Shown here: positions 1-13,197 of the stretch, in pieces
How positions within the stretch are numbered: the stretch's first letter is position 1
Layout of the letters: every line of letters starts with the position of its first letter
Source: Deinococcus hopiensis KR-140
GTDB taxonomy: Bacteria > Deinococcota > Deinococci > Deinococcales > Deinococcaceae
Direction of reading: 5' to 3'
NCBI RefSeq assembly: GCF_900176165.1
Contig: NZ_FWWU01000009.1
Coordinates: 214,501 to 278,500 of the forward strand
Length of the DNA stretch: 64,000 bases
The notes under the pieces: model-generated
What the model saw: only the letters and a program-made list of their open reading frames with translations
Databases searched by the model: none
What the model was told of the DNA's origin: nothing
Made by a program: the position numbers and the translations under genes

Positions 1-126
1 CCGGTAACCGGACAGGAGGGCAGACACCGCCGTAAATGTGCCGCCCCGCCGCGCCACCGCCGCGTTGCGTTCGCCGGGCCGCAGGGTGCCGTACACGAAT
101 ACACGGGTCAGGAGGGCCGCCGTCAT
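1..126 (-). CDS. gamma-glutamylcyclotransferase-like protein (partial, N-terminus only)
   Basis: The reverse strand opens at ATG 126 and reads MTAALLTRVFVYGTLRPG then ERNAA, with no stop before the window edge. The VYGTLRPGERN stretch is the start of the GGCT/AIG2-like fold, in which this loop forms the ligand pocket; members act on gamma-glutamyl compounds or are uncharacterised. Only 42 codons are visible, so the catalytic Glu cannot be checked. The start is supported by a TAGCAT box seven bases before the ATG, the leaderless arrangement seen elsewhere in the window. It is divergent from the protease gene to its right. Confidence 0.7.
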   Translation of the reverse strand, partial: MTAALLTRVFVYGTLRPGERNAAVARRGGTFTAVSALLSGYR

Positions 127-267
127 GGTCCTGATGCTAGCGCCCACTGCATTTCTACGGCTGACGTGTTGTCCCGCCAGGACGAACCCAAATGGTAAAG
201 GCGGAGTCTGGTGAGAACGAAACGAACGGCACACATGTCTGGGGTTAAGCGGCACAGACTGGAGCGC

Positions 268-1425
268 ATGAATGCCATTCGACTGGCCGCTTCGCGCGGC
301 CTGGCGCTCACGCTGTCGCTGCTGCTCACGGCAGGGGCGCAGACGACGCCTTCCGCTGCCGCAACGCCCGGCCTGAAGAGCAAGATCCAGACGCAAGAAC
401 CTGCGAAGATCGCTCCCAAAGCCCTGAGTGCCGCCGAGGCCTCTGCCCTCCGCGCCCTGTTCCAAAAGCTGCGCCCAGCCACCCTACGTCTGGAAGATTG
501 CCCACCCACCAATTGCAGTGATCCCGGCGGTGTGGGCACCGGCTTTCTCATTGGGGACGGTTACGCGCTGACGGCCTATCACGTCGTTGCCGGGTCCAAG
601 ACACTCAGCGCGCAGACCCTCGACAAGAAGCGTTACGCCGTGGAAGTCGTCGGCTATGACGAGCAGGCGGACATCGCCCTGCTGCGCGTCAACGTGCCGG
701 GCGCAACGCCATTCATGCCGCTCGCGGCCCGGGGACCGGTTATCGGAGACCCCCTGCTGGGCATCGGCAACGGGGGCGGCGCATTCCTGACCTCCAAAAC
801 GGGCCGCCTCATTGGTCTGAACGCCGATGCGGGCCGCGCGGACTTTCCCCCTGGCACTCTGGAGATGAATGCTCCCCTCGTGCCGGGTGACAGCGGCGGC
901 CCCATCCTCAACGCGCAGGGCGAGGTGGTGGGCGTGGTGAGCTATATCCGCGTCAGGGGCGAGGACAACACCCCCGATTCCTTCGCCGTGCCGATTACGC
1001 GCGAAGATGCCCGGATTGCCAGCTTCCGCCAGGGCGTCAAGCGCAACGCGCCGATGATCGGCATCGGTCTGAACCTGCCGGGTGAGTTGCAGGGCGTTAG
1101 CGCTCTGCCCGCCGAGCACTTCGCTGATTTCAGCAAGTACTTTGATTTGGGTGAGACTCCCGGAGCGTTTTTCACCGACGTGACCAAGAACAGCCCTGCC
1201 GCCCGCGCCGGGCTGCAACCCCTGAACTACGATGCAAATGGCAAGCGGCTCTCCGGCGACATCGTAACGGCGGTGAACGGTCAGCGGGTGACCAACTTCT
1301 CGGACTTCCAGTACGCGGTGCGCCGCTACCAGCCTGGCGATACGGTCACATTGACCGTCCTCCGGGAGGGCAAGGAAATTCAGATCAAGTTGACGCTCGT
1401 GCCCAGCACGCAGGTCCGCAGCTAA
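268..1425 (+). CDS. secreted trypsin-like serine protease with C-terminal PDZ domain (S1C/HtrA type)
   Basis: The protein has 385 residues from ATG 268, chosen because a basic start followed by a hydrophobic stretch (about residues 8-27) makes a signal peptide; an in-frame upstream start at 211 would bury it. The protease domain shows the catalytic triad in order: His105 in TAYHVV, Asp135 in ADIALLRV and Ser209 in PGDSGGP. A single PDZ-like domain occupies about residues 285-385. This is the layout of HtrA/DegP-like periplasmic or extracellular quality-control proteases, though with one PDZ rather than two. The mature N-terminus carries an Ala/Lys-rich segment. A strong intrinsic terminator follows, so it is transcribed alone. 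Specific substrate unknown. Confidence 0.85.
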   Translation: MNAIRLAASRGLALTLSLLLTAGAQTTPSAAATPGLKSKIQTQEPAKIAPKALSAAEASALRALFQKLRPATLRLEDCPPTNCSDPGGVGTGFLIGDGYALTAYHVVAGSKTLSAQTLDKKRYAVEVVGYDEQADIALLRVNVPGATPFMPLAARGPVIGDPLLGIGNGGGAFLTSKTGRLIGLNADAGRADFPPGTLEMNAPLVPGDSGGPILNAQGEVVGVVSYIRVRGEDNTPDSFAVPITREDARIASFRQGVKRNAPMIGIGLNLPGELQGVSALPAEHFADFSKYFDLGETPGAFFTDVTKNSPAARAGLQPLNYDANGKRLSGDIVTAVNGQRVTNFSDFQYAVRRYQPGDTVTLTVLREGKEIQIKLTLVPSTQVRS

Positions 1426-1448
1426 ACGTCCGGACCAACCGGTTCGGA

Positions 1449-1473
1449 GGAGGGGGACTCCCCTCCTTTTTTT
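1449..1473 (+). terminator. intrinsic terminator after the serine protease gene
   Basis: A 7-bp G/C-rich stem (GGAGGGG / CCCCTCC) with a GACT loop is followed directly by seven T residues, 24 bases after the stop codon. Confidence 0.9.
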
Positions 1474-1528
1474 GCCGGGGTGTTCTGTTGTGGAAAGAAT
1501 AAGCGAGAAGTATTAAGCCGATGCCCTC

Positions 1529-1562
1529 TTGACAATTCTGTCCAAAACAGAAAAATACAGAC
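1529..1562 (+). promoter_or_regulatory. promoter of the 1563 gene, probably leaderless
   Basis: A perfect TTGACA lies at 1529-1534 and an A/T-rich -10-like block (AAATAC, 1553-1558) lies 18 bases on. The start codon at 1563 falls where transcription should begin and no Shine-Dalgarno sequence is visible. Confidence 0.5.
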
Positions 1563-2051
1563 ATGGAGAATCTGCTGAAAAAAGCCGGTGCGATGCTCGC
1601 GCACCTCGACATGTTCACCCACATGCTGCATCTGCGCGGGCTGCTGCAGCTGGCCGCCCATATGGAGGAGCGCGGTGACCGCGTAACCCTGATCTCGCCG
1701 GAGGCAATCACGCTGGTGGGCAACGACATGACCACCGATGCCAGCGTCACCACCACCAAGGGCGCGCTGATTGAGGCGGGCACGGCGTACAGCGTGCTCC
1801 GAACCCTCAAGGGGCACGACGCACCCGAGTACGCCGTTACGCGTGAGGAGCTCAAGGCGCTCAACGCCCGCGCCGTGTCCGAGCTGGAGGCGAGCGACGC
1901 CATGCGGGCCTTTGGGGACACGCTGGTCAAGATCGGTGTTCCGGCCTCGGCTCCTGCGCCTGCAGCTCCCGCCGACGCTGCTCCTGAGCGGCCTGCTCGT
2001 GGGCGGCGCACGGCAGAGCCGGATGGCGCGGGCGAGCAGCCTGCGGCGTAA
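1563..2051 (+). CDS. small hypothetical protein, probably conserved in Deinococcus
   Basis: The protein has 162 residues. The first 125 or so look like a compact alpha/beta domain with no signal peptide or membrane segment; the remainder is a low-complexity Ala/Pro/Arg-rich tail that looks disordered. I recognise no catalytic motif and assign no function. The start at ATG 1563 is supported by TTGACA spaced to place the transcript start at or near the ATG. The gene stands alone between a terminator upstream and a hairpin downstream. Third-position GC is high, as in neighbouring genes, so it is likely real. Confidence 0.65.
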   Translation: MENLLKKAGAMLAHLDMFTHMLHLRGLLQLAAHMEERGDRVTLISPEAITLVGNDMTTDASVTTTKGALIEAGTAYSVLRTLKGHDAPEYAVTREELKALNARAVSELEASDAMRAFGDTLVKIGVPASAPAPAAPADAAPERPARGRRTAEPDGAGEQPAA

Positions 2052-2065
2052 AACGGGGAACGCTT

Positions 2066-2100
2066 CAGCATCACGCTTCCTTCGGGGGGCGTGATTGCTG
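2066..2100 (+). terminator. hairpin downstream of the 1563 gene
   Basis: CAGCATCACGC pairs with GCGTGATTGCTG around a 12-base loop, with one bulge. It begins 15 bases after the stop codon but has no strong T-tract, so terminator function is likely but not certain. Confidence 0.45.
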
Positions 2101-2297
2101 TTGGAGGCAGGGTACCTTGCTCCGGCTTCCCCCACCGGGGCAGGGGGAGCTCATGGTGGGGCGCGTCATTTTGCTCGCCTCCACCATTCTTTTGAACGCG
2201 AGGCTGCGTTACCCAGTAGGAAGAGGCCTGTGCGCTGTGCCTAGGGGCGGTCTTCATGGGTTTTGTTCCGTGACGCTGCTGAGAAGCGGTGTGGTGG

Positions 2298-2415
2298 TTT
2301 TTGACCCTCTCCCCTCGTACAACCCGCGGCGCTGCGAAACGGACCCGTAGAGCTCCGCAGGAGGGAGGGCCTGGCGCGGCCAGGGGTGACCGGTACAGTT
2401 CGGAGAGGGGGGACC
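2298..2415. repeat. dispersed intergenic repeat, copy 1
   Basis: This stretch fills most of the 380-base gap between genes. It shares TTGACCCTCTC, then GAGCTCCG, CAG-AGGGAGGGCC and a GGTACAG...CGGAG block in the same order with the sequence at 6181-6300. Both copies lie in the same orientation downstream of a rightward gene and before the stop of a leftward gene. It holds no credible coding sequence. The rest of the gap (2101-2297) shows nothing I can name. Confidence 0.55.
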
Positions 2416-2432
2416 ACCCCGCTGGCCCAACC

Positions 2433-3158
2433 TCACCTCCCCCGCCAGTACCCCGGCGTCTGCGTCGCAGGCAGCAGTGCGAGCACGCCTGTTCCCGCCC
2501 GCTCAGCCAGCGCTTCCGCTTCCCGTCCGGCGCGGCCCTTTCCCAGCCAGCCGCTCCAGTAGGCGCGCATCGTTTCGGCGACGAGGGCGGTGGCTACGGT
2601 GTTGCCGCCGTTCAGGGGGGCGTACAGCAGGTCCAGATCAGTCAGCGGACCGCCATTGGGACCGCCCACGGGCTGCCAGTAGGGCACGTCCACCGTGCGG
2701 TAGCCCAGGGCGTTCAGGGCGCGGCGGCGCACGAGCGGGTTCATGCCCACCTGGGCCTCGGCTTCGCGGTCCTCGGCGTCCTGGCGCTCGGGAAACACGC
2801 TGTCGGCAAACAGACCGGCGAGGCCGTGGGTCCGCACATCGTCCATTCGGGCGGTGTGAATCAGGCGGCTGATCCCCCGGCCCCTCGCTTCAGGGGCCAC
2901 GGCCACGAAGGAGCTGAACGCGGCTTCAGGCAGCAGGTGGTAGATGCTGCCGCCCAGCACCTGCCCTGCTGGACCTTCGGCCACCACGATGCGGTTGCGC
3001 CTCCCACCCTGGCCTCCAGCGGAGACGAGGTGCCCGAAGGCTTCCGGCGGAATCAGCGTGTCGGGCGCGTAGTAGCTGCGCTCCTGAATACGCCCGAAGG
3101 CGGCGAGGGCTGGGTCATCTGGACCGGTCACGTGACGGACGGTTACGGGTGAGGTCAC
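2433..3158 (-). CDS. GNAT-family N-acetyltransferase
   Basis: The protein has 241 residues from GTG 3158. The acetyl-CoA-binding motif A is visible as a beta strand (FSSFVAV) followed by PEARGRGISRLI, matching the Q/R-x-x-G-x-G/A signature. The C-terminal half is not diagnostic, so the acceptor substrate is unknown. I chose GTG 3158 because a TACGGT box lies six bases upstream and because a longer reading frame (to 3278) would run into the divergent glnS gene. No RBS is seen, again consistent with a leaderless transcript. Confidence 0.75.
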   Translation of the reverse strand: MTSPVTVRHVTGPDDPALAAFGRIQERSYYAPDTLIPPEAFGHLVSAGGQGGRRNRIVVAEGPAGQVLGGSIYHLLPEAAFSSFVAVAPEARGRGISRLIHTARMDDVRTHGLAGLFADSVFPERQDAEDREAEAQVGMNPLVRRRALNALGYRTVDVPYWQPVGGPNGGPLTDLDLLYAPLNGGNTVATALVAETMRAYWSGWLGKGRAGREAEALAERAGTGVLALLPATQTPGYWRGR

Positions 3159-3221
3159 GAACGTACCGTACCCCTCGCCCCCACTCCCCGTCTGCCCCCT
3201 CTTCGTTTGCGGCCTGAACGG

Positions 3222-3234
3222 TATCCTGACCGTT
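3222..3234 (+). promoter_or_regulatory. -10 box of glnS, leaderless arrangement
   Basis: TATCCT at 3222-3227 lies exactly seven bases before the glnS ATG, with no Shine-Dalgarno sequence between them. No clear -35 box is visible. Confidence 0.45.
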
Positions 3235-5693
<2,459 letters not shown>

Positions 5694-5694
<1 letters not shown>

Positions 5695-5743
5695 GGGATA
5701 CAGAGGGCGGAGGGTGAAAAGGCGCTCCGCTCTCTGTATCCCC
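5694..5743 (+). terminator. long hairpin directly after glnS
   Basis: A 19-bp inverted repeat (GGGGATACAGAG..GCGGAG and its complement, one G-T mismatch) flanks a 12-base loop. It starts at the last base of the glnS stop codon. No T-tract follows, so it may be a transcript end or stabiliser rather than a classical terminator. Confidence 0.6.
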
Positions 5744-5744
5744 A

Positions 5745-6115
5745 GGTGGTCACGTACACCGCATTCCCCGCACCCGCGCTGGCCCACGGCACGCTGCTGT
5801 AAGCCAGCGCGGCGGTGAAGGCCATCACGAGGAGCGGTGCGTCGCCCGTCAGCTGCAGTCCAGCTTCTCGCCGCCCAGGCGTCCCTGCACACCGGAGACG
5901 GTGTGCGTCAGGGCCGCGTCGAAACCGTTCACGCGCCCGCCAGAGCGCCCCGCCACGCTGCGGGCGCCGGCCGTCAATTCCATCTCCATCCCAACGTGTT
6001 CCCCGACGAAGCGTCCGGTCCGCGTCTGCGCGTCGCCGCTCACCTTCACGCCGTAGCCCTGAGAACGTCTGCCGCTCCGTCCCGCGATGGTGGTCATGAA
6101 CCAGCGTCTGCCAGA
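5745..6115 (-). pseudogene. decayed coding remnant, family not identified
   Basis: On the reverse strand one frame reads FMTTIAGRSGRRSQGYGVK and continues to RLGGEKLDCS, then stops at about 5849. Shifting frame there gives LQLTGDAPLLVMAFTAALAY followed by SSVPW, a hydrophobic C-terminal segment of the kind that should follow. The two parts together look like one gene broken by a frameshift, with the start end lost. I cannot place the family. The region is part of a 730-base gap between glnS and the TPR gene. Confidence 0.4.
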
Positions 6116-6180
6116 GCGGACGCCGAAGCGCGAACAGCGTTGCGCGGTAGCGCCGGTCCTATGTGGGCCTCGCCGGTTCT

Positions 6181-6300
6181 GTTGTTGACCCTCTCTCATA
6201 AACCCCTACAGGGACGGGTACAGCTCTCCGAGTCCACAGAAGGGAGGGCCTTGCGAAAGCCTGGAGTGGCTGGAACAGCTGCGGAGCGGAGGGGCCCCAG
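6181..6300. repeat. dispersed intergenic repeat, copy 2
   Basis: Same element as at 2298-2415, sharing TTGACCCTCTC, GCTCTCCG, CAGAAGGGAGGGCC and a GGAACAG-CTGCGGAG block in order. The following stretch (6300-6425) before the TPR gene contains ACGGGGAGAATGGGG facing CCCCCATTCTCCCCC, a further inverted repeat, and no gene. Confidence 0.55.
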
Positions 6301-6425
6301 CGCACGGGGAGAATGGGGAGCCCTGAGGGATGCCCTTCCACGCGCGGTCCCCCATTCTCCCCCATGTGCATTCCAGTTCGCTCGCCGGGCCCAGTCAGAA
6401 AGGAGTCCTCTTCTCGGCACATGCT

Positions 6426-7826
<1,401 letters not shown>

Positions 7827-7936
7827 CACCCCCCAGAATAGCGTGACGGCAGCGGCCCGCGGGGTCCCGGCCCTGCGCGTGCGCTTTCTGGACGGACGGT
7901 GAAGGCGGCTCTGTAACCCCCCCCACGCCCCCCGAG

Positions 7937-7957
7937 GTTGAGTCTGGTACACTCAAC
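7937..7957 (+). promoter_or_regulatory. inverted repeat over the ftsH promoter
   Basis: GTTGAGT and ACTCAAC flank CTGGTAC. The right arm overlaps TACACT (7948-7953), a good -10 box, which would give a 5' leader of about 53 bases before the ftsH start. This placement suits a repressor site. Confidence 0.45.
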
Positions 7958-8012
7958 TTCAGTGGGACGGTCTGCCGTCCCGATTCTTCTCGTCATTCTC
8001 GGAGGACCACAC

Positions 8013-9878
<1,866 letters not shown>

Positions 9879-9883
9879 GTCAG

Positions 9884-9931
9884 AGGCAAGGACGAAGCCC
9901 CCGCTTTCCGGCGGGGGCTTCGTCCTTGCCT
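9884..9931. terminator. bidirectional terminator between ftsH and a DinB-like gene
   Basis: A perfect 21-bp inverted repeat (AGGCAAGGACGAAGCCCCCGC begins the left arm) closes a 6-base loop, six bases from each convergent stop codon. No T-tract, but the position and stem strength support a shared transcript end. Confidence 0.75.
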
Positions 9932-9935
9932 GCGG

Positions 9936-10454
9936 TCAGGGCTTCCAGACGTTGGGGAGATAGAAAACCAGATCCAGCGAGGGCGGCCGGACGCCCTGCG
10001 TGCGGAGGAGCGCGGCGATCTGCGCAGTGTGCCGGACCTCGTGCAGCAGGACGTGCCACAGCAGACCGTCCAGCTTGAAATGCTCCTGGGGCCCGTCTTC
10101 CACGGTGCGCTCCAAGTCCGCCTCGGTCAGCGTGGCAAGGTAAGTCAGGGTGCTCTGCTCCACCGCCCGCCAGTAGTCCAGCAATTCTGAAAGTGGGAAC
10201 CGTGCGTAGACGGGGCCGTTTCCCGCCTCTTTCAGGGCAGGAAAGGCCTCCTCCACAGGCGCGTCTCGCAGGACCGTGAAGTGAATCCAGCCGTCCTCCA
10301 CGTTGGCCGTGTGAAACGCGAGGTCCTTGATGGAGTGGAAGCGCTCGCCTTGCAGCAGTGGTCGGGACAAAATTTCGTCGGGCACAGCCTCTAGCGTGGC
10401 CCAGAGGTCCCGCCGGGCGCGGACGAGGTAGGCGTAGAGCTCGGAAATATGCAT
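9936..10454 (-). CDS. DinB-family protein
   Basis: The 172-residue protein fits the DinB/YfiT four-helix-bundle fold. The three metal-ligand histidines of the family are visible: one in LAFHTANVE and two in LLHEVRH. Many such proteins are metal-dependent thiol transferases or are induced by DNA damage; the actual substrate is unknown here. GGAGG lies just before the ATG. A second DinB-like gene lies upstream on the same strand and both carry the same pair of operator-like sites, so the two are probably co-regulated. Confidence 0.8.
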   Translation of the reverse strand: MHISELYAYLVRARRDLWATLEAVPDEILSRPLLQGERFHSIKDLAFHTANVEDGWIHFTVLRDAPVEEAFPALKEAGNGPVYARFPLSELLDYWRAVEQSTLTYLATLTEADLERTVEDGPQEHFKLDGLLWHVLLHEVRHTAQIAALLRTQGVRPPSLDLVFYLPNVWKP

Positions 10455-10470
10455 GGAGGCTCCTCCGGAG

Positions 10471-10500
10471 GGTCAAACCCGTCGCGCCGGTCTAACCGCT
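10471..10500 (-). promoter_or_regulatory. paired operator-like sites upstream of the 9936 DinB-like gene
   Basis: GGGTCAAACCC (10470-10480) and CGGTCTAACCG (10488-10498) are both short palindromes sharing GGTCNAACC, centred 18 bases apart, and the nearer one ends 16 bases before the ATG. Confidence 0.45.
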
Positions 10501-10559
10501 GGGGTGCAAAGAGCTTCTGGCAGTGAGGCCGGGGGCCCTTAAACGATCAGACGTGCCAC

Positions 10560-11090
10560 CTATTCCCGCCAGATCGCCCAGTGGTCGTCGAGGCGGTCCA
10601 TGTCTTCCTTGCTGTGGCCTCCCAGGCGCAGCAGGCTCAGAACCTGTCCCCGGTGGTGGCTGTCGTGAACAATGATGTGCTGGAGGAAGTGGGCCGGGTG
10701 GGAGCGGTAGGCCCCCTCGTTCCACGCATCCGCGAAGGGTTCCCCAGACGCCAGATGGGCCTGCACCGCTGCCAGGGCCGCCTCGTCGCCCGCCGTGAAC
10801 GCGGCGCCTAATTCCGTCGGCAGGCTGTTTTGCCAGCGCCACATGGGGTCGCCGTCTTCATCTTTTTGCGTCGTGTCCAGCAGGGGCAGGGCGTGGTCGC
10901 GCGAGAGGTTCCACAGCCAGCCCACCCGGAAACCCGCCATGTGCCGCAGGTGCCGCTCAATGGGCCAGCCGCCCTGGCCGTCGCTCAGAGCAAAATCTTC
11001 GGGGGTCAGGGCATCCAGCAGAAACTGATTCACGCGCGCGTTGCGGCGAAAAGATTCGAGGGTCAGGTCGGTCAGGGCAGTGTAGGACAT
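10560..11090 (-). CDS. DinB-family protein
   Basis: The 176-residue protein from ATG 11090 has the DinB-like helical pattern with His in RHLRHMAG and the paired histidines in IIVHDSHHRGQ, which should bind a divalent metal. I chose this ATG because AAGGAAC precedes it and the fold begins at once; an in-frame start at 11129 adds only 13 residues across the regulatory region. It is a distant paralogue of the downstream gene at 9936. It faces a WYL-domain regulator across a 129-base gap that holds operator-like repeats. Confidence 0.8.
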   Translation of the reverse strand: MSYTALTDLTLESFRRNARVNQFLLDALTPEDFALSDGQGGWPIERHLRHMAGFRVGWLWNLSRDHALPLLDTTQKDEDGDPMWRWQNSLPTELGAAFTAGDEAALAAVQAHLASGEPFADAWNEGAYRSHPAHFLQHIIVHDSHHRGQVLSLLRLGGHSKEDMDRLDDHWAIWRE

Positions 11091-11115
11091 GGCTGGAAGT
11101 TCCTTTCCGCAGGGA

Positions 11116-11143
11116 GGCAAACCGTCCAACAGCGGTTAGACCG
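11116..11143. promoter_or_regulatory. paired operator-like sites upstream of the 10560 DinB-like gene
   Basis: GGCAAACC (11116-11123) and AGCGGTTAGACCG (11131-11143). The second is the exact reverse complement of 10488-10500 upstream of the other DinB-like gene, and the spacing between site centres is again about 18 bases. Confidence 0.5.
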
Positions 11144-11181
11144 TCGGATGGATGACCTGCTCCCAGCCTAGCCCACATTCC

Positions 11182-11196
11182 CGTCAGGAACTGACG
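11182..11196 (+). promoter_or_regulatory. palindrome upstream of the WYL regulator
   Basis: CGTCAGGAACTGACG has 6-bp arms around GAA, 24 bases before the regulator start codon. It could be an autoregulatory operator. Confidence 0.3.
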
Positions 11197-11219
11197 CTTT
11201 TGCGTGTCATGCTGTTCCC

Positions 11220-12218
11220 ATGTATGACCCCTCCATGCGGGTGCTGACCGTGCTGGAACTGCTCCAGGCCCGCGAGTCGGTCACGGGTGCGGAGCTCGCC
11301 CGGCGGTTGGAGGTCAGTCCGCGCACCGTGCAGCGTTACGTGACGCGGTTGCAAGACCTCGGCATTCCGGTGGAAGGGCGGCGGGGTGTGGGCGGGGCGT
11401 ACCGCCTCAAGCCTGGCTTTCGGCTACCGCCCCTGATGTTCACGGGCGAGGAGGCCCTGAGCCTCGCGCTGGGGCTGAGGGCGCTGCAACACCTCGGGCT
11501 CGCTGCGCTGGCCCCCGCTGCCCAGGCCGCCAGCGCCAAGCTCAGCCGGACCCTGCCCCAGACCCTGCGCGAGAACGTGAATGCCCTCGAAGACGCCGTG
11601 CAGCTCGACCCGTCTCCCTGGGTGGTGACGACGGACGCCGAGCTGCTGGCCGAGCTGCTGGGCGCGGTGCGGCGGGCACGAACGGTGGAGCTGGTCTACC
11701 GTTCGCTGACTGCTGACGAAACCATGCGGCGGGTGAATGTATACCGCGTGGTGCATCTGGCCGGGCGCTGGTACGCGGTGGGGCACTGCCATCTGCGCGG
11801 CGAGAAGCGCTGTTTTCGCCTGGACCGCATGGTGGGGCTCAACGTGCTGGAGGACGTGTTCACGCCGCCGGAAGCTTTCGACGCGCTGGCCTACCTGCGT
11901 TCCAGCATGCCGCACCTGCCCACCTCGCACAACATCAGCGTGTGGCTCGCCTGTCCGCCCGAGGACCTGCGGGGCGAGGTGTCCGCCTGGCGCACCGAGA
12001 TTCGCCCTGAGAACGGCGGCACCCGGCTGCGCTGTCAGCGGGAGAACCTGGAGGGCTTCGCCGCCTTTCTGCTGGGTGTGGGGCGTCCATTCCGGGTAGA
12101 CAGTCCGCCACAACTGCTGGACGCCTTTGCGGTTCTGAAGGAGCGCTGCGCCGAGGTGCAGGCGGCGCGTACCATACCGCATGACCCAGAATCCTCTTCC
12201 GTCAGACCGGGGGACTGA
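11220..12218 (+). CDS. HTH and WYL-domain transcriptional regulator (YafY type)
   Basis: The 332-residue cytoplasmic protein has an N-terminal helix-turn-helix of the HTH_11 kind (residues 5-60, with TGAELARRLEVSPRTVQRYV) followed by a WYL domain (about 150-205, with GRWYAVGHCHLRG) and the usual C-terminal extension. WYL domains sense nucleic acid or small ligands and are common in DNA-damage and stress regulators. It is divergent from two DinB-like genes that share operator-like palindromes, so it is the obvious candidate for their regulator. Its 3' end overlaps the next gene by 38 bases. Confidence 0.85.
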   Translation: MYDPSMRVLTVLELLQARESVTGAELARRLEVSPRTVQRYVTRLQDLGIPVEGRRGVGGAYRLKPGFRLPPLMFTGEEALSLALGLRALQHLGLAALAPAAQAASAKLSRTLPQTLRENVNALEDAVQLDPSPWVVTTDAELLAELLGAVRRARTVELVYRSLTADETMRRVNVYRVVHLAGRWYAVGHCHLRGEKRCFRLDRMVGLNVLEDVFTPPEAFDALAYLRSSMPHLPTSHNISVWLACPPEDLRGEVSAWRTEIRPENGGTRLRCQRENLEGFAAFLLGVGRPFRVDSPPQLLDAFAVLKERCAEVQAARTIPHDPESSSVRPGD

Positions 12219-12735
12219 CCCCGTGCTCGAAAGTGCTCTCCTGCGCGGCAAGGCGTACGCGGGAAGCGGCGTGACGGTGTACTACGACGCCCCGCGTTGC
12301 GTCCACGTCGCCAACTGCGTGCGCGGTCTGCCTGAGGTGTTTCGCCCCAGGGAGCGGCCCTGGATCCAGGCAGGGAGCGCCGCGGCGCAGGAGGTGGCCG
12401 CGGTGGTGCGGACCTGCCCGACGGGCGCGCTCCACTACGCGCTGGAAGGGGGAGAGGGCGAAGCGCCCGAGCGCCCCACCCGCATTGTCCCCGTTGTTGA
12501 TGGCCCCGTCGGTCTTCGGGGGGATTTGGTGATCGAGACGGCTACAGGTGAAGTCCGGGAAGTCCGCGCCGCCCTGTGCCGCTGCGGGGCGAGCAGCAAC
12601 AAACCCTTTTGCGACGGCACCCACGCCAAGATTGGGTGGAAGAGCGGTGGAGAGGCCCCATCCGAAAAACGTGGCGATGACCGGCACGGTGAGGGCCAGC
12701 GTGCGGATGGGGCCCAGGCATTGGACGAGAGGTAA
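12181..12735 (+). CDS. iron-sulfur protein with Fer4-like and CDGSH domains
   Basis: The 184-residue protein combines a divergent 4Fe-4S mono-cluster domain (about residues 30-90, with CVHVANCVRGLP and CPTGALHY) and a CDGSH-type 2Fe-2S site: Cys133, Cys135, Cys144 and His148 in C-x-C-x2-S-x3-P-x-CDGTH. These proteins are thought to act in electron transfer or cluster handling. The last 30 residues are charged, low-complexity and atypical, and may be read-through into decayed sequence. The gene starts within the end of the WYL regulator, so the two are probably co-transcribed. A TACCAT box five bases before the ATG could also start a leaderless transcript. Confidence 0.85.
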   Translation: MTQNPLPSDRGTDPVLESALLRGKAYAGSGVTVYYDAPRCVHVANCVRGLPEVFRPRERPWIQAGSAAAQEVAAVVRTCPTGALHYALEGGEGEAPERPTRIVPVVDGPVGLRGDLVIETATGEVREVRAALCRCGASSNKPFCDGTHAKIGWKSGGEAPSEKRGDDRHGEGQRADGAQALDER

Positions 12736-12902
12736 AGCCCTGCTCAAGGGTGTGCCCCGAGGTTCGCCCACCGTCCCCACCCACGATCAGGAACAGGGGA
12801 CGGAAGAAGAGTCAGGCCGACCAAAAGAGGGCTGACGCGGGAGGGCGTGGGCTGTCTCCACGCTTGCGCTGTACTCCGCCGTTTCTTGGGGGAGCACCAT
12901 CT

Positions 12903-13160
12903 ATGGAGATTTCGCAAGTCGCCGCCGCCCTCTTCGATGTGGGTGAACTGGTTGTGGAACTCCTCGCCCGCTTTGACGGCTGCGGAGAACGCTTGCGGCA
13001 GGGGGTGGAGGCGTGGAATATGGACACCACGTTTCGTGTGGTGGCGCCGTGGGGTGCGCGGCAGACCTCCTCGCCCGCCGTGCCCGTGTGCGTGGAGAAC
13101 GCGCGGTGGCTCGCGGCCCTCGGCGCGTCCATCGGCGTGGACCGCTCTCCCCCCGCCTGA
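12903..13160 (+). CDS. small hypothetical protein, uncertain
   Basis: An 85-residue reading frame starts MEISQVAAALFDVGELVVEL and ends GASIGVDRSPPA. Codon third positions are G/C-rich as in real genes here, but no RBS is clear and I recognise no domain. It may be a genuine small gene or the remnant of a longer one. It lies just upstream of the pyrimidine-nucleoside phosphorylase promoter. The 165 bases before it hold no gene I can support. Confidence 0.35.
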   Translation: MEISQVAAALFDVGELVVELLARFDGCGERLRQGVEAWNMDTTFRVVAPWGARQTSSPAVPVCVENARWLAALGASIGVDRSPPA

Positions 13161-13185
13161 AGTTCGCCTCGCTCCACTTCCGGTC

Positions 13186-13197
13186 TAGACTGCCTCC
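13186..13197 (+). promoter_or_regulatory. -10 box of the nucleoside phosphorylase gene, leaderless arrangement
   Basis: TAGACT at 13186-13191 lies six bases before the ATG, preceded 17 bases upstream by TTCGCC, a weak -35. No Shine-Dalgarno sequence is present. Confidence 0.45.

Noticed and set aside
484..1218. Long reverse-strand open frame across the serine protease gene
   Set aside because: It has no recognisable domain, no RBS and lies wholly opposite a gene with a complete catalytic triad. High GC makes such shadow frames common.
12640..12780. Reverse-strand hydrophobic stretch RTLALTVPVIATFFGWGLST
   Set aside because: It looks like one membrane helix of a lost transporter, but there is no supporting sequence on either side, so I do not list it as a gene.
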